A stretch of DNA of 64,000 bases from Ancylobacter radicis (GCF_018449475.1 NZ_JAHCQH010000004.1:186001-250000), one strand, 5' to 3'. Shown: positions 47,935-63,171, counted from the stretch's first letter. A program made the numbers and translations. The notes: generated by a model not told the origin, from the sequence alone.

Positions 47935-49323
47935 TCAGGCGGCGAGTTTGGTGAGCACGGCGGCGAAGCGGCGGCGGGCAACCTCGCGGTCACGGTGCCG
48001 GCCGGCTTCCACCAGCTTAACGCCGCGCCGCCACACACAGTCAACCGCCGTGCCGGCCGCGGCGAAAATCCAGCCGTCGAACAAGGCGTTACCTTGTCGC
48101 TCCGTCAGCGAGGGATGGCTTGCGTCGAGGCTGACCATATCGGCGGGCGCGCCGACTTTGAGGCCGGCCGGGGCGCCCAGCGCCTGCGCGCCGCCCTCCA
48201 GCGCGCCGGCGAACAGGGCGGCGCCGGTGGAGCGGCCCTCGGTCATCGCCAATACGTTGCGGGCGCGGTGGGCGAGGCGCTGGGAATATTCCAGCAGGCG
48301 CAGCTCCTCGGCGGCGTCGATCCGAACATTCGAATCCGAGCCGACGCCATAGCGCCCGCCCGCCTCCAGAAAGGCCGGAGCGGGGAAGATGCCGTCGCCG
48401 AGATTGGCCTCGGTGATCGGGCAAAGCCCTGCCACGGCGCCGCTTTTCGCCATGGCGCGGGTCTCCTGCGGCCTCATGTGGGTGGCGTGGATGAGGCACC
48501 ATCGGGCATCCACCGGGGCATGGTCGAGCAGATAGGCGACCGGGCGCTGACCGGCGAAGGCGAGGCAGTCCTCGACCTCCTTCATCTGCTCGGCGACATG
48601 GATATGGACCGGGCCGTCGGTGAGCGGGGCGAGGGCGGCGATCTGTTCCACCGTGGCGGCGCGCAGGCTGTGCGGGGCGAGGCCGAGCACGCCATCGGGA
48701 AGATCAGCCACAGGCTTGCGAGCTGATTCAATCAGGCGTTCGAAGCTGTTGATATTATTTATGAAACGACGCTGTCCGTGGGTCGGCGCCTGCCCGCCGA
48801 AGCCGCCATGGGCGTAGAATACCGGCAGCAAAGTGAGGGCGATGCCGGTGGCGCTCGCGGCCGCGCAGATGCGCTCAGATAATTCGCCTATGTTTCTGTA
48901 GGGATTGCCATTTTTGTCATGGTGCAGATAGTGGAACTCGCCGACGCGGGTGAAGCCGGCTTCCAGCATCTCGACATAGGCGAGAGTGGCGATGGCCTCG
49001 ACATCGTCGGGGTCCATGCGGTCGACCGCCCGGTACATGGCCTCGCGCCAGGTCCAGAAACTGTCCCCGGTCGGCCCGCGCACCTCGGTGCCGCCGGCAA
49101 AGGCCCGCTGGAACGCGTGGCTGTGCAGATTCGGGAGTCCCGGCAAGGCGATGGCATGGCGCTCTGAGGCGGCGCGCGAATCCGTTCCCACATCGATTCC
49201 GGTGATCCATCCGTCGCTGACAGACAGAGTCACATTCCGCGCCCAACCATCTGACAGATAAGCGTTTTCGAACCAGAAGCGGGTCGTCGGCGCAGGTGTT
49301 GCGGCGGGCGCTGTAGCGGACAT
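47935..49323 (-). CDS. hutF: Formimidoylglutamate deiminase
   Basis: A 462-residue amidohydrolase that converts N-formimidoylglutamate to N-formylglutamate and ammonia in the five-step histidine pathway. The metal site is LHSHAFQRAFAGG, the substrate histidines are in HVAEQMKEVEDCL and HATHMRPQETRAMA, and the late aspartate is in GVGSDSNVRID. The chosen ATG at 49323 lies after the HutC operator at 49372-49383; a longer in-frame start at 49383 would overlap the operator. It is divergent from hutI. Confidence 0.94.
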   Translation of the reverse strand: MSATAPAATPAPTTRFWFENAYLSDGWARNVTLSVSDGWITGIDVGTDSRAASERHAIALPGLPNLHSHAFQRAFAGGTEVRGPTGDSFWTWREAMYRAVDRMDPDDVEAIATLAYVEMLEAGFTRVGEFHYLHHDKNGNPYRNIGELSERICAAASATGIALTLLPVFYAHGGFGGQAPTHGQRRFINNINSFERLIESARKPVADLPDGVLGLAPHSLRAATVEQIAALAPLTDGPVHIHVAEQMKEVEDCLAFAGQRPVAYLLDHAPVDARWCLIHATHMRPQETRAMAKSGAVAGLCPITEANLGDGIFPAPAFLEAGGRYGVGSDSNVRIDAAEELRLLEYSQRLAHRARNVLAMTEGRSTGAALFAGALEGGAQALGAPAGLKVGAPADMVSLDASHPSLTERQGNALFDGWIFAAAGTAVDCVWRRGVKLVEAGRHRDREVARRRFAAVLTKLAA

Positions 49324-49370
49324 GGGCACGTCGCTCCCGAGGGCTATGGACAAGGTAGTGAAAACGTCAT

Positions 49371-49384
49371 TATGTATAGACATT
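49371..49384. promoter_or_regulatory. HutC operator between hutF and hutI
   Basis: TATGTATAGACATT with the palindromic core ATGT-N4-ACAT. The identical 14-bp sequence lies upstream of hutC (56527-56540). It resembles the TGTATATACA-type HutC sites of Pseudomonas. It can repress both divergent hut promoters. Confidence 0.75.
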
Positions 49385-49418
49385 ATTCATTGCCCTGTCA
49401 CCCGATCAAGGAGCGCCC

Positions 49419-50624
49419 ATGCGCTGCGACCGTCTCTGGCGAGGCGCCCGGATCGCCACGCTGGCACCGGACCGCCCCGGCCTCGGCATCATCGAGAATG
49501 GGGTGATCGGGGTGCGCGATGGGCGCATCGTGCTGGTGGCCGATCAGTGCAGTGAGGTGGAGTGTCAGGCCGATGAGACCATCGCGTGCGAGGGGCGCTG
49601 GATCACGCCCGGCCTGATCGACTGCCACACCCATCTCGTCTTCGGCGGCGACCGCGCGGCCGAGTTCGAGCAGCGTCTCGCCGGGGTCTCCTATGAGGCG
49701 ATCGCGCGGGCCGGGGGCGGCATTGTCTCGACGATGAAAGCCACCCGAGCGGCGAGCGAGGAGGAGCTGGTCGCTTCCGCGCTGCCACGGCTCGATGCGC
49801 TGATCGGGGAGGGGGTCACCACGGTCGAGATCAAATCCGGCTACGGGCTCTCCACCGCCGCCGAAATGAAAAGCCTGCGCGCCGCCCGCGCCCTTGGCGA
49901 GGTCCGGCCGGTTTCCGTCACCACCACCTTCCTCGGCGCCCACGCCATGCCGCCGGAATCGATGGGCGACAAGGACGGCTACATTGATCATCTCCGGCGC
50001 AACATGCTGCCGGCGATCGCCACTGCCGGGCTGGCGGATGCGGTCGACGGCTTTTGCGAGGGCATCGCGTTCTCGCCCGCCCAGATCGAGCGTCTGTTCA
50101 AGGCCGCGCGCGATCTCGGCCTGCCGGTGAAGCTGCATGCCGACCAGCTCTCTAATCTCCATGGCGCGGCGCTGGCGGCCTCCTTTGGCGCGCTGTCGGC
50201 CGATCACCTCGAACATACCGACGCGGAGGGCGCGGTCGCCATGGCGCAAGCCGGCACGGTGGCCGTACTGCTACCGGGCGCCTTCTATTTCATCCGCGAG
50301 ACCAAGCTGCCGCCGGTCGACCTGTTTCGCCGCCATGGCGTGAAGCTGGCGCTGGCGACCGACTGCAATCCCGGCACCTCGCCGCTGACCTCGCTGCTGC
50401 TGACCATGAATATGGGCGCGACGCTGTTCCGCCTCACCGTCGAGGAATGCCTCGCCGGGGTGACGCGCGAGGCGGCCCGCGCCTTGGGGCGGCTGGATGA
50501 AGTCGGCACCATCGAGGTCGGCAAATATTGCGACCTCGCCATCTGGGACATCGAGCGCCCGGCGGAGCTGGTCTACCGCATGGGCTTCAACCCGCTTCAC
50601 GCCCGCGTCTGGAGGGGCCAATGA
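49419..50624 (+). CDS. hutI: Imidazolonepropionase
   Basis: A 401-residue amidohydrolase that opens imidazolonepropionate to N-formimidoylglutamate. The metal-binding [16 protein letters not shown], the KSGYGLS segment, [11 protein letters not shown] and [25 protein letters not shown] carry the histidine ligands, and the aspartate is in [10 protein letters not shown]. Its stop overlaps the hutH ATG (ATGA at 50621-50624), so the two are coupled. A HutC operator lies about 35 bp upstream. Confidence 0.96.
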   Translation: MRCDRLWRGARIATLAPDRPGLGIIENGVIGVRDGRIVLVADQCSEVECQADETIACEGRWITPGLIDCHTHLVFGGDRAAEFEQRLAGVSYEAIARAGGGIVSTMKATRAASEEELVASALPRLDALIGEGVTTVEIKSGYGLSTAAEMKSLRAARALGEVRPVSVTTTFLGAHAMPPESMGDKDGYIDHLRRNMLPAIATAGLADAVDGFCEGIAFSPAQIERLFKAARDLGLPVKLHADQLSNLHGAALAASFGALSADHLEHTDAEGAVAMAQAGTVAVLLPGAFYFIRETKLPPVDLFRRHGVKLALATDCNPGTSPLTSLLLTMNMGATLFRLTVEECLAGVTREAARALGRLDEVGTIEVGKYCDLAIWDIERPAELVYRMGFNPLHARVWRGQ

Positions 50625-52156
50625 ATCATGTCATCCTGAAACCCGGCGCGGTGAGCCTTGCCGAATGGCGCGCGGTCTATCGCGGCACCCCGGTCGCTCT
50701 CGATCTGGCCGCGCAACCGGTGATTGCGCGCAGCGCAGCGGCGGTGGCGGCGATCCTTGCCAAGGGCGAGCCGGTCTATGGCATCAATACCGGCTTCGGG
50801 AAGCTCGCCAGCGTGCGCATTCCCGATGCCGATCTTGAGACGCTCCAGCGCAATATCGTGCTCTCCCACGCCGCGGGCGTCGGCGAGCCGATGCCGGTGC
50901 CGGTGGCGCGGCTGATGATGGCGCTGAAGCTGGCGAGCCTCGCTCAAGGAGCGTCCGGCATCCGCCCGGCGACCATCGAATTGCTGGAGGCGATGCTGGC
51001 CAAGGGGCTGACGCCGGTCGTGCCGTGCCAGGGCTCGGTCGGTGCCTCCGGCGATCTCGCCCCGCTCGCCCATATGACGGCGACGATGATCGGGGTCGGC
51101 GAGGTGTTTGTCGGCAGCGCCCGCCTTGCCGCCGGCGAGGCGCTGGCGCAGGCGGGCCTCGCGCCGGTGACGCTCGGCCCCAAGGAAGGGCTGGCGCTGC
51201 TCAACGGCACGCAATTCTCCACCGCCAATGCGCTGGCCGGCCTGTTCGGGGCCGAGAACCTCTACCGTTCGGCGCTGGTGACGGGGGCGCTGTCGACAGA
51301 TGCGGCGCGGGGCTCCGACGCCCCGTTCGATCCGCGCATCCATGCCCTGCGCAAGCATCGCGGGCAGATCGAGACGGCGGACGCGCTGCGTGCGCTGATG
51401 GCGGGTTCGGCGATCCGGGCCTCGCATCTGGTGGGTGACGAGCGGGTGCAGGACCCCTATTGCCTGCGCTGCCAGCCGCAGGTGATGGGCGCCTGCCTCG
51501 ACCTGCTGCGTCAGGCGGCGACGACGCTGGAAACGGAAGCCAACGGTGTCTCCGACAATCCGCTGATCTTCCCGGAGGAGGGCGAGGCCCTGTCGGGCGG
51601 CAATTTCCACGCCGAGCCGGTGGCCTTCGCTGCCGACATGATCGCGCTTGCCGTGTGCGAGATCGGCTCGCTCAGCGAGCGGCGTATTGCCATGCTGGTC
51701 GATCCCGCTCTGTCGGGTATGCCGGCCTTCCTCACCCCGAAGCCGGGGCTGAATTCCGGCTTCATGATCCCGCAGGTGACGGCGGCGGCGCTGGTCTCCG
51801 AGAACAAGCAGCGGGCCTATCCGGCGAGCGTCGATTCGATTCCGACCTCGGCCAATCAGGAAGACCATGTGTCGATGGCCGCCCATGGCGCGCGCCGGCT
51901 GCTGGGGATGGTGGAGAACGCGGTCTGCGTGCTCGGCATCGAATTGCTGGCCGGCGCGCAGGGCTGCGATTTCCACGCACCGCTCGCCTCCTCGCCGGTG
52001 CTTGAACAGGTGCGGGCGCGGCTGCGGAGCGAGGTGCCGCATCTCGACGAGGACCGCCATTTCGCGCCCGACATGGATAAGGCCAACGCCCTCATCCGCT
52101 CCGGCGCCATCGCCGGCCTCGCGGCGGCGCTGCTGCCGAATGTGAGCGGGGCGTGA
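50621..52156 (+). CDS. hutH: Histidine ammonia-lyase
   Basis: A 511-residue lyase that deaminates histidine to urocanate, the first step of the pathway. The self-forming MIO cofactor motif Ala-Ser-Gly is in [15 protein letters not shown], and the active-site [11 protein letters not shown] and [14 protein letters not shown] segments and SADQEDHVSM-type block (here [16 protein letters not shown]) are intact. Length is standard. It is followed by a 376-bp repeat-rich gap before hutG. Confidence 0.97.
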   Translation: MNHVILKPGAVSLAEWRAVYRGTPVALDLAAQPVIARSAAAVAAILAKGEPVYGINTGFGKLASVRIPDADLETLQRNIVLSHAAGVGEPMPVPVARLMMALKLASLAQGASGIRPATIELLEAMLAKGLTPVVPCQGSVGASGDLAPLAHMTATMIGVGEVFVGSARLAAGEALAQAGLAPVTLGPKEGLALLNGTQFSTANALAGLFGAENLYRSALVTGALSTDAARGSDAPFDPRIHALRKHRGQIETADALRALMAGSAIRASHLVGDERVQDPYCLRCQPQVMGACLDLLRQAATTLETEANGVSDNPLIFPEEGEALSGGNFHAEPVAFAADMIALAVCEIGSLSERRIAMLVDPALSGMPAFLTPKPGLNSGFMIPQVTAAALVSENKQRAYPASVDSIPTSANQEDHVSMAAHGARRLLGMVENAVCVLGIELLAGAQGCDFHAPLASSPVLEQVRARLRSEVPHLDEDRHFAPDMDKANALIRSGAIAGLAAALLPNVSGA

Positions 52157-52188
52157 GGGGGATGGCGCGCCAGTCCCTCGGCTTTCTT

Positions 52189-52360
52189 ACCTCTCCCCGT
52201 GGGGGAGAGGTCGGCGCGCAGCGCCGGGTGAGGGGCCATGCGCGCGTGGCCCCTCACCCTACCCCTCTCCCCGACGGGGAGAGGGAGCCGGTTGTGCCGG
52301 TGGGGATGTCTGACCTCTCCCCGTGGGGGAGAGATCGGCGCGTAGCGCCGGGTGAGGGGG
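52189..52360. repeat. Palindromic intergenic repeat cluster (REP/RIME-like) after hutH
   Basis: Two direct copies of a 47-bp unit (52189-52235 and 52313-52359) that differ at two positions, each with a CTCTCCCC/GGGGAGAG hairpin and a GCGCAGCGCC-type inner palindrome. Between them at 52249-52285 is an inverted, shorter copy containing CCCCTCACC and CTCTCCCC. Such mosaic repeats are common between rhizobial genes; they form strong hairpins in the hutH-hutG transcript. Confidence 0.8.
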
Positions 52361-52430
52361 CCTTCCGGCCCAAGGCCGGGCATGACGTCGATCGGCTGGA
52401 GCCGCGTTCATTCCCCCGCGTGCCCTCATG

Positions 52431-52508
52431 CCCGGGCTTGACCCGGGCATCCATGGTGGATGCCGCAGTTTGGGCGGTACGGCTGGATCCTCGGGTCAAA
52501 CCCGAGGA
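52431..52508. repeat. Second intergenic repeat with hairpin before hutG
   Basis: CCCGGGCTTGACCCGGG at 52431-52447 and a perfect 9-bp hairpin TCCTCGGGT-CAA-ACCCGAGGA at 52488-52508. A separate repeat type from the one to its left; both sit in the same 376-bp gap, with no gene seen. Confidence 0.65.
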
Positions 52509-52532
52509 TGAGGGAATTGAGGGGCCGTGCGC

Positions 52533-53360
52533 ATGACCGTCATGACTCATCCCCCCTTCCTCACCGTGCATCGCGGCACCGCCCCGCTGGTGATATCGCT
52601 GCCACATACCGGCACCGATATTCCGCCCGAGCTGGAAGCCGACCTCGTCTCGCCCTGGCTGGCGCGCAAGGACTGCGACTGGTGGATCGAGCAGCTCTAT
52701 GATTTCGCCGCCGGGCTCGGCGCCAGCGTGGTGCGGACCGCGATATCCCGCACCGTGATCGACGTGAACCGCGATCCCTCCGGCGTCTCGCTCTATCCCG
52801 GCCAGGCGACGACCGAGCTGTGCCCGACCACGACCTTCGACGGCGAGCCGCTCTACAAGGAGGGGCGGACTCCCGATGTGGCCGCGCGGCGGGCGGCCTT
52901 TTTCGAGCCCTATCACGCGTCGCTGGCCGGCGAGATCGCGGCGGCGCGAGAGGTCCATGGCACGGTGGTGCTGTATGACTGCCACTCCATCCGCTCGGTG
53001 ATCCCCCGCCTGTTCGAGGGCACGCTGCCCGAACTCGATCTCGGCACCAATGCGGGCGCGAGCTGCGCGCCGGAGCTGGAGGCCGCCCTGGCGGCGCTCT
53101 GTCGGGGAACCGGACGTTCCTTCGTCAGCAATGGCCGCTTCAAGGGCGGTTACATCACCCGCCAGTACGGGCGCCCGGAGGCGGGCGTCCATGCCGTGCA
53201 GATGGAACTCGCCTGCCGCGTCTATCTGGCCGAGGCGCTCGGCGCGGTCGGGCCGGACAATTGGCCGACGCCCTATGAGCCCGCCTATGCGGGCGCGTTG
53301 CGCGACAGCCTCATCACCCTGTTCAAGACCCTCATCGGCTTTGCCCGCGCCCGCGCCTGA
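52533..53360 (+). CDS. hutG: N-formylglutamate deformylase (N-formylglutamate amidohydrolase)
   Basis: A 275-residue zinc hydrolase that removes formate from N-formylglutamate, the last step of the HutF branch. Motifs: VISLPHTGTDIP with the first histidine, DVNRDPSG, YDCHSIRSVIPRLF and the later NGRFKGGYITRQYGRPEAGVHAVQMEL. Together with HutF it shows the five-step route via N-formylglutamate, not the four-step formiminoglutamase route. The ATG at 52533 has a GAGGGG tract ahead of it and is preferred over GTG at 52527. hutU follows after 12 bp. Confidence 0.94.
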   Translation: MTVMTHPPFLTVHRGTAPLVISLPHTGTDIPPELEADLVSPWLARKDCDWWIEQLYDFAAGLGASVVRTAISRTVIDVNRDPSGVSLYPGQATTELCPTTTFDGEPLYKEGRTPDVAARRAAFFEPYHASLAGEIAAAREVHGTVVLYDCHSIRSVIPRLFEGTLPELDLGTNAGASCAPELEAALAALCRGTGRSFVSNGRFKGGYITRQYGRPEAGVHAVQMELACRVYLAEALGAVGPDNWPTPYEPAYAGALRDSLITLFKTLIGFARARA

Positions 53361-53372
53361 AGGAGCACGATC

Positions 53373-55040
<1,668 letters not shown>

Positions 55041-55146
55041 GGCGAGGGGCGGCGATGCTGGCCTGTCGAGAACAGGTCAAGAACATGAGCCTTGCCGCCC
55101 CCGCCGAATCGCCGGCATTCTGAGCCGTCACAGGCGGAGGCGGGGC

Positions 55147-55698
55147 ATGTCGATCATCGGCGGGCAGGCGGTGGGCCAGTTCGGCCTCGCCCTCATCGTG
55201 CAGGACGTCGGCGCCGCCGCGGATTTCTACCGCGACGTCTTCGGCGCGCAGGAGGTGGCGCGGCACTTCGCGCCCAACCCGCTCGATCTGCCGGGGCCGG
55301 AGCCGGTGGCGGCCGAGCTGCGGCTGTCCGGCATCCATCTCATGGTGACGCGGGAGAACCCGCGCTGGCGCGAGGCGCCGCGGCCGGACTGGCCGCGCTC
55401 GCCCCGCGCGGCGGGGGCGGCCTCGGCCTATAGCGTGATCTATGTCGCGGATGTCGCGGCGGTGTTCGCCCGCGCCTGCGCCGCCGGGGCGCAGCCGAGC
55501 CGGCCGGGCGATGCGCCGGAGGAGGGCTATTGGGGCGACCGGATGATCCAGATCCACGACCCGTTCGGCCATGTCTGGCGCCTTCTCGAACGGATCGAGG
55601 AGGTGGAGGCGGCCGCCCTCGGCCCGCGTTTGGCTGCGCAGATCGCCGCCTATCGGCAGGCGCGCGACGCGCCGACGGCGCGGCCGGCTGAGGCGTGA
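55147..55698 (+). CDS. VOC superfamily (glyoxalase-like) protein in the hut cluster
   Basis: A 183-residue vicinal-oxygen-chelate protein: paired beta-alpha-beta modules with QFGLALIVQDVGAAADFYRDVFGAQEVARHF at the start and AYSVIYVADVAAVFARACAAGAQ, then DRMIQIHDPFGHVWRLLERIEEV at the end. His and Glu residues at the canonical metal positions are partly visible. Members include glyoxalases and bleomycin-resistance-like proteins. Substrate unknown; presence next to hutU and hutC suggests it may be co-regulated with histidine use, but this is a position-only argument. Confidence 0.8.
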   Translation: MSIIGGQAVGQFGLALIVQDVGAAADFYRDVFGAQEVARHFAPNPLDLPGPEPVAAELRLSGIHLMVTRENPRWREAPRPDWPRSPRAAGAASAYSVIYVADVAAVFARACAAGAQPSRPGDAPEEGYWGDRMIQIHDPFGHVWRLLERIEEVEAAALGPRLAAQIAAYRQARDAPTARPAEA

Positions 55699-55701
55699 CC
55701 C

Positions 55702-56472
55702 TCAGGGCGCGAACCTTGCCACCAGATCGTAGACGTCGCCGCGAAACAGCTGGCGCACATAGGTGACAGTGTCGCCCGCGCGCCAGGTGCGCCGCTCCAG
55801 GCTCAGGCAGGCCGCGCCCTTGGCGAGGCCCAGCGCCTCCGCTTCGCGCGCGCTGGCGCCGACCGCGCTGATGCGATGCTCCGCCTCGGTCCACGGCACA
55901 TGACGCAGCAGCCACGAGCCCGGCGGGGTCGCCGCGAAGTCGGCATCAGCCGCCTCGGGAACGGCGGCGAGGCTGATGAGCCGCGCCTCCAGCGCCAGCG
56001 GGCGGCCATTGGCGAGGTGCAGGCAGGACAGGTCCAGCACCTCCTGCCCATCCAGCCCCGGCGGTTCGGCCGCCTCGGCGGTGCGGCGCTTCCGGCTGAT
56101 GAGCCGGTAGCCATAGGTCTCGCCGCGGGCGGCGATCTCGGCGGGAATGTCGGGGATACGCAGCACGGCGGAGTGAATGCGCGGCTGGGCGACGAAGGAG
56201 CCGGCCCGCCGGCGCCGCTCCACCAGACCCGCCGCCACCAGCCCGGCGATGACCTTGTTGACGGTCATTCGCGCGCAGCCATACTGCGCCATCAGCTCGT
56301 GCTCGAAAGGGATGCGGTGGCCCGGCGGCCAGGCGCCGGACAGGATTTTGCCTTCGAGATCGGCGCGGATGCGCTGGCCGAGTGGCTGGGGCGCCGGCAG
56401 GCTCGTCGAAGAATCGGCGGAGGGGGCGCCGCTTGCGCCATCACCGCCTCGCGTGGGTCTCATCTCGCCCAT
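55702..56472 (-). CDS. hutC: Histidine utilisation repressor, GntR family
   Basis: A 256-residue GntR/HutC-type regulator. The N-terminal winged helix (about residues 30-100) has LGQRIRADLEGKILSGAWPPGHRIPFEHELMAQYGCARMTVNKVIAGL, and the C-terminal UTRA ligand domain ends RQLFRGDVYDLVARF. HutC proteins bind urocanate and repress the hut operons. The ATG at 56472 is preferred over one at 56463. An operator identical to the one ahead of hutF/hutI lies 54 bp upstream, which predicts autoregulation. Confidence 0.95.
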   Translation of the reverse strand: MGEMRPTRGGDGASGAPSADSSTSLPAPQPLGQRIRADLEGKILSGAWPPGHRIPFEHELMAQYGCARMTVNKVIAGLVAAGLVERRRRAGSFVAQPRIHSAVLRIPDIPAEIAARGETYGYRLISRKRRTAEAAEPPGLDGQEVLDLSCLHLANGRPLALEARLISLAAVPEAADADFAATPPGSWLLRHVPWTEAEHRISAVGASAREAEALGLAKGAACLSLERRTWRAGDTVTYVRQLFRGDVYDLVARFAP

Positions 56473-56526
56473 CTTCCGTCCTGCGTGCCCCACCCTCATT
56501 GCCGGCAGTTTAGCCGGCTCGGAGGT

Positions 56527-56540
56527 TATGTATAGACATT
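56527..56540. promoter_or_regulatory. HutC operator upstream of hutC
   Basis: TATGTATAGACATT, identical to the site at 49371-49384. It lies about 55 bp upstream of the hutC ATG and about 70 bp before the recA SOS box. Confidence 0.75.
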
Positions 56541-56611
56541 CCCGTCCCGCCGGACGCGATGTTGAGGCCGGGTCGGCGGCTCGCCCTTTAAAAGATGCCT
56601 GCGCGCGATGA

Positions 56612-56626
56612 GAACATATTGCGAAC
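56612..56626 (+). promoter_or_regulatory. LexA (SOS) box of recA
   Basis: GAAC-ATATTGC-GAAC, the direct-repeat GAAC-N7-GAAC operator used by alphaproteobacterial LexA. A third GAAC follows three bases later. It lies about 70 bp upstream of recA, the gene expected to carry it. Confidence 0.85.
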
Positions 56627-56694
56627 GGAGAACAAAACGGATACACACAAGGAAACAGCACCCGTCCCCCTTGCGTGCAACCCGGAGCCCGGCA

Positions 56695-57783
<1,089 letters not shown>

Positions 57784-58110
57784 GCCGTCGCGCCTTGAAC
57801 CTCAGTTCGCGCTGATCGCGCTGCTCCGCCGGTGACGCGCCGGCGGGGCGTGTGCCCCGCGGCCGAGTCGGCACGCCACGCTTCGTGCCACCAAGTCTCG
57901 TGCACAAGCCGCGTGCCGCCGCCTCGTGCCCAGCCCTGCGCGCCAGGCGCGCGCTACGCCTGTGCGCCACGCCCTGTAACCATCCGGGACATTGCCCGAG
58001 TGGCCTTTCTGGACAAGGCGAGGGGGCGCCGTTAGAACCGTCTCGCGCCGCTGGGCGCGGGCCGGATGCGGATCAGCGCCGGCTGCCTTCTCCTTCTTCG
58101 GACTGGTTTC
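57784..58110. other. recA-alaS intergenic region
   Basis: A 327-bp GC-rich spacer with several short GC palindromes (for example GCGCGCCAGGCGCGC near 57940). No supported gene and no convincing terminator or promoter. Confidence 0.4.
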
Positions 58111-60762
<2,652 letters not shown>

Positions 60763-61920
60763 GGCTGGCTTCACGCGGCAATGTTGCCCGGATACGTCCC
60801 GGCGGCGAAGGCGAGAGCCTGCGCGCCCGTGGTGGGTGCTCTGTGCTGTCGCGTCTGGGCAGGTGCGCTCCGGTGGGCGCGACGGCTCGGGATGCCGGTC
60901 GCGTGCCCGTTGGCGCGAGGCTCGGGATGTGGCGGCGACGACGGCTTCGCGCCGGCAAGGCGCGAGGCGTTTCGCAAGGTTGGCCGAGGGCGCGTCCCGT
61001 GGGATGCGCCGGTTGCGCGCGCTTCCGGGCGCGACGTCCATAGGTCGGCGTTGCGGCGAACAGGCGTGGCTCTGCCTGGCTGTGTGAATGGCCAGCCTTT
61101 CCGATCCTGTGCCGTGCGGCTCGGGGGAGCCGCCTCCGGCCGGCAAGGGCGGCGGCGGCCGGGCCGACATGGCTCAGGCCGGCGGCCCCGACGGGACGCG
61201 GGCCGGCGAGGCGCTCGCCGCCATCGAGGCGGCGCTGGCCGGCTGAGGCGCGCCTCACGCGGCAGGCCGCCCGGACACGTCGGGGGGCCGCAGGTGACAG
61301 TCTGCGTGCCGGTGTGGTGGGTGCGCTGTGCTGTCGTGTCTATGCAAGTGCGCTCCGGTGGGCGCGAGGGTTCGGGATGCCGGTCGTGCGCCTATTCGCG
61401 CGAGGCTCGGGATGTGGCGGCGACGATGCGGCTTCGGGCCGGCGAGGCCCGGGGCGCTGCGCAAGGTTAGCCGAGAGGCTCCCCGTGGGATGCGCCGGTT
61501 GCGCGCGCTTCCGGGCGCGACGTCCATAGGCCGGCGTTGTGGCGACCAGCCGTGGCTCTGCCCGGCAGGCCCGTCTGCGGGTAGTTGCCTTGCCGATTCT
61601 GTGCCGTGCGGTTCGGGGGAGCCGTCCCCGGCCGGTAGGATATTCGGCTCATGTCGCAGCGACGAGGCTTGGCGGCGACCATGCGAGGCTCTACCCGGCC
61701 GTGCCGGCTGCGTTAAGGGCCGTCCTTGCTGATTCTGTGGGGCGCCGCTATTGGCGGGCGCTTTCGTGGGGCGTCTTCGGCTAATGTCGTGGCGGGAAGG
61801 CGCCGCGCGGCGAAGTTCTGTGCGGGGGTACGATGATAATGGGCCGCGTGCTCACCCTGGGGGGCGCGGCATGGGTGCGGGTGGCCCGGCGCGGCCAAGC
61901 GCGGGCGTGAGGAGGCCGGA
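60763..61920. other. Gene-free region between alaS and the channel gene
   Basis: 1,158 bp. Most of it is the downstream part of repeat copy 1 and all of copy 2, then a short degenerate third piece and about 180 bp of GC-rich sequence up to the channel gene. Readings inside it are low-complexity Arg/Gly/Ala-rich translations without family similarity. The copy-2 alaS fragment is listed separately. Confidence 0.6.
61141..61246 (+). pseudogene. Duplicated alaS C-terminal fragment
   Basis: A 106-bp copy of the last 35 alaS codons, stop included ([15 protein letters not shown] and on to LAG), identical to 60657-60762. It has no start or upstream coding frame, so it cannot be a functional gene on its own. 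It is part of the tandem repeat. Confidence 0.85.
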
Positions 61921-63171
61921 ATGACGGCCCGGAAGAAAGCCGATGGCGGATCGGCGCCCTGGCGGCTCGCGCAGCGGCGGCGCTGCTACGAGATTCTCGA
62001 GCGCGATTCCGCCCATGATCGGCTCGCCGAGCGGGTCAATATCGCCCTCATCGTGCTCATCGTGGCCAATGTCGTCGTCGCCGTGCTGGAGACGGTGCCG
62101 AGCCTGCTGCTGCGCGACATGGTGTTCTTCCGCACGTTCGAAATTCTCTCGCTGGCGGTGTTCGCGCTCGAATATCTGCTGCGGCTATGGGCGGCGCCGG
62201 AGGATCCGCGCTATCGCGGCATGTCGGCGACACGGGCGCGGCTGCGCCATGCGGTGACGCCGGCGGCGATCATCGACCTCATCGCCTGGCTGCCCTTCCT
62301 GCTCTCGATGGTGGCCCATGTCGAACTGCGCACGCTGGCGATCTTCCGGCTGCTGCGCTTCGTCAAGCTGGCGCGCTACTCGCCGGGCATGCAGTCGCTG
62401 TTCGAGGTGCTGCACCGCGAGCGCCAGTCGCTGATCGCCTGTTTCTGGCTGCTGGCCGCTTCCGTGCTGATCTCGGCCTCGGCCATGTATGTCGCCGAGG
62501 GGAGCGTGCAGCCGGAGCATTTCGGCTCCATCCCCGCCGCCATGTGGTGGGCAATGACCACGGTGACGACGGTCGGCTATGGCGATACCTACCCGATGAC
62601 GTCGGTGGGCAAGGTGATCGCCAGCCTGACCATGATCACCGGCATCGTGATGATCGCGCTGCCGGTCGGCATCATCGCCACCGCCTTTGTCGACGTGATC
62701 AAGCGGCGCGATTTCGTCATCACCTGGGGCATGGTGGCGCGCGTGCCGCTGTTCGCCGATCTCGATGCCGCCGGGATCGGCGAGATCCACAAGGCGCTTT
62801 CCGCCCATACCGCCCAGCCCGGCGAAATCATCGTGCGGCGGGGCGAGACGGCGCGCTCCATGTATTTCATCGCCTCGGGCGAGGTTCTGCTGGAATTCGC
62901 CGAAGAGACCGTGGTGCTGACCGAGGGGCAGTTCTTCGGCGAGATGGCGCTGGTGCGCTCGGCCAAGCGGGCGGCAACGGCGCGGGCGCGTTCGCGCTCC
63001 ATGCTGCTGATGCTGGATGCCGGCGACCTCGCGGAGATCGTGCATCGCCACCCGGAAGTCGGTGCGCGTATCGCGGCGATGGCCAAGGACGTGGCCGGGC
63101 CGCATGCCCTGCACCGCAGCACGGACATTGCCAGCGGGGAAATCGACGCGTCGGAAACCGGGGCGGGCTGA
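61921..63171 (+). CDS. Six-helix potassium channel with C-terminal cyclic-nucleotide-binding domain
   Basis: A 416-residue channel. Six membrane helices lie in residues 38-265, with a basic S4-like helix (RTLAIFRLLRFVKLARY, 137-153). The selectivity filter is TVGYGD at 217-222, so K+ selectivity is expected. The C-terminal part (from about 275) is a cNMP-binding domain with PGEIIVRRGE, FGEMAL at 339-344 and the phosphate-site arginine segment KRAATARA. The plan matches bacterial MloK1-type channels of rhizobia. It is a single gene after the gene-free repeat region. Confidence 0.93.
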   Translation: MTARKKADGGSAPWRLAQRRRCYEILERDSAHDRLAERVNIALIVLIVANVVVAVLETVPSLLLRDMVFFRTFEILSLAVFALEYLLRLWAAPEDPRYRGMSATRARLRHAVTPAAIIDLIAWLPFLLSMVAHVELRTLAIFRLLRFVKLARYSPGMQSLFEVLHRERQSLIACFWLLAASVLISASAMYVAEGSVQPEHFGSIPAAMWWAMTTVTTVGYGDTYPMTSVGKVIASLTMITGIVMIALPVGIIATAFVDVIKRRDFVITWGMVARVPLFADLDAAGIGEIHKALSAHTAQPGEIIVRRGETARSMYFIASGEVLLEFAEETVVLTEGQFFGEMALVRSAKRAATARARSRSMLLMLDAGDLAEIVHRHPEVGARIAAMAKDVAGPHALHRSTDIASGEIDASETGAG

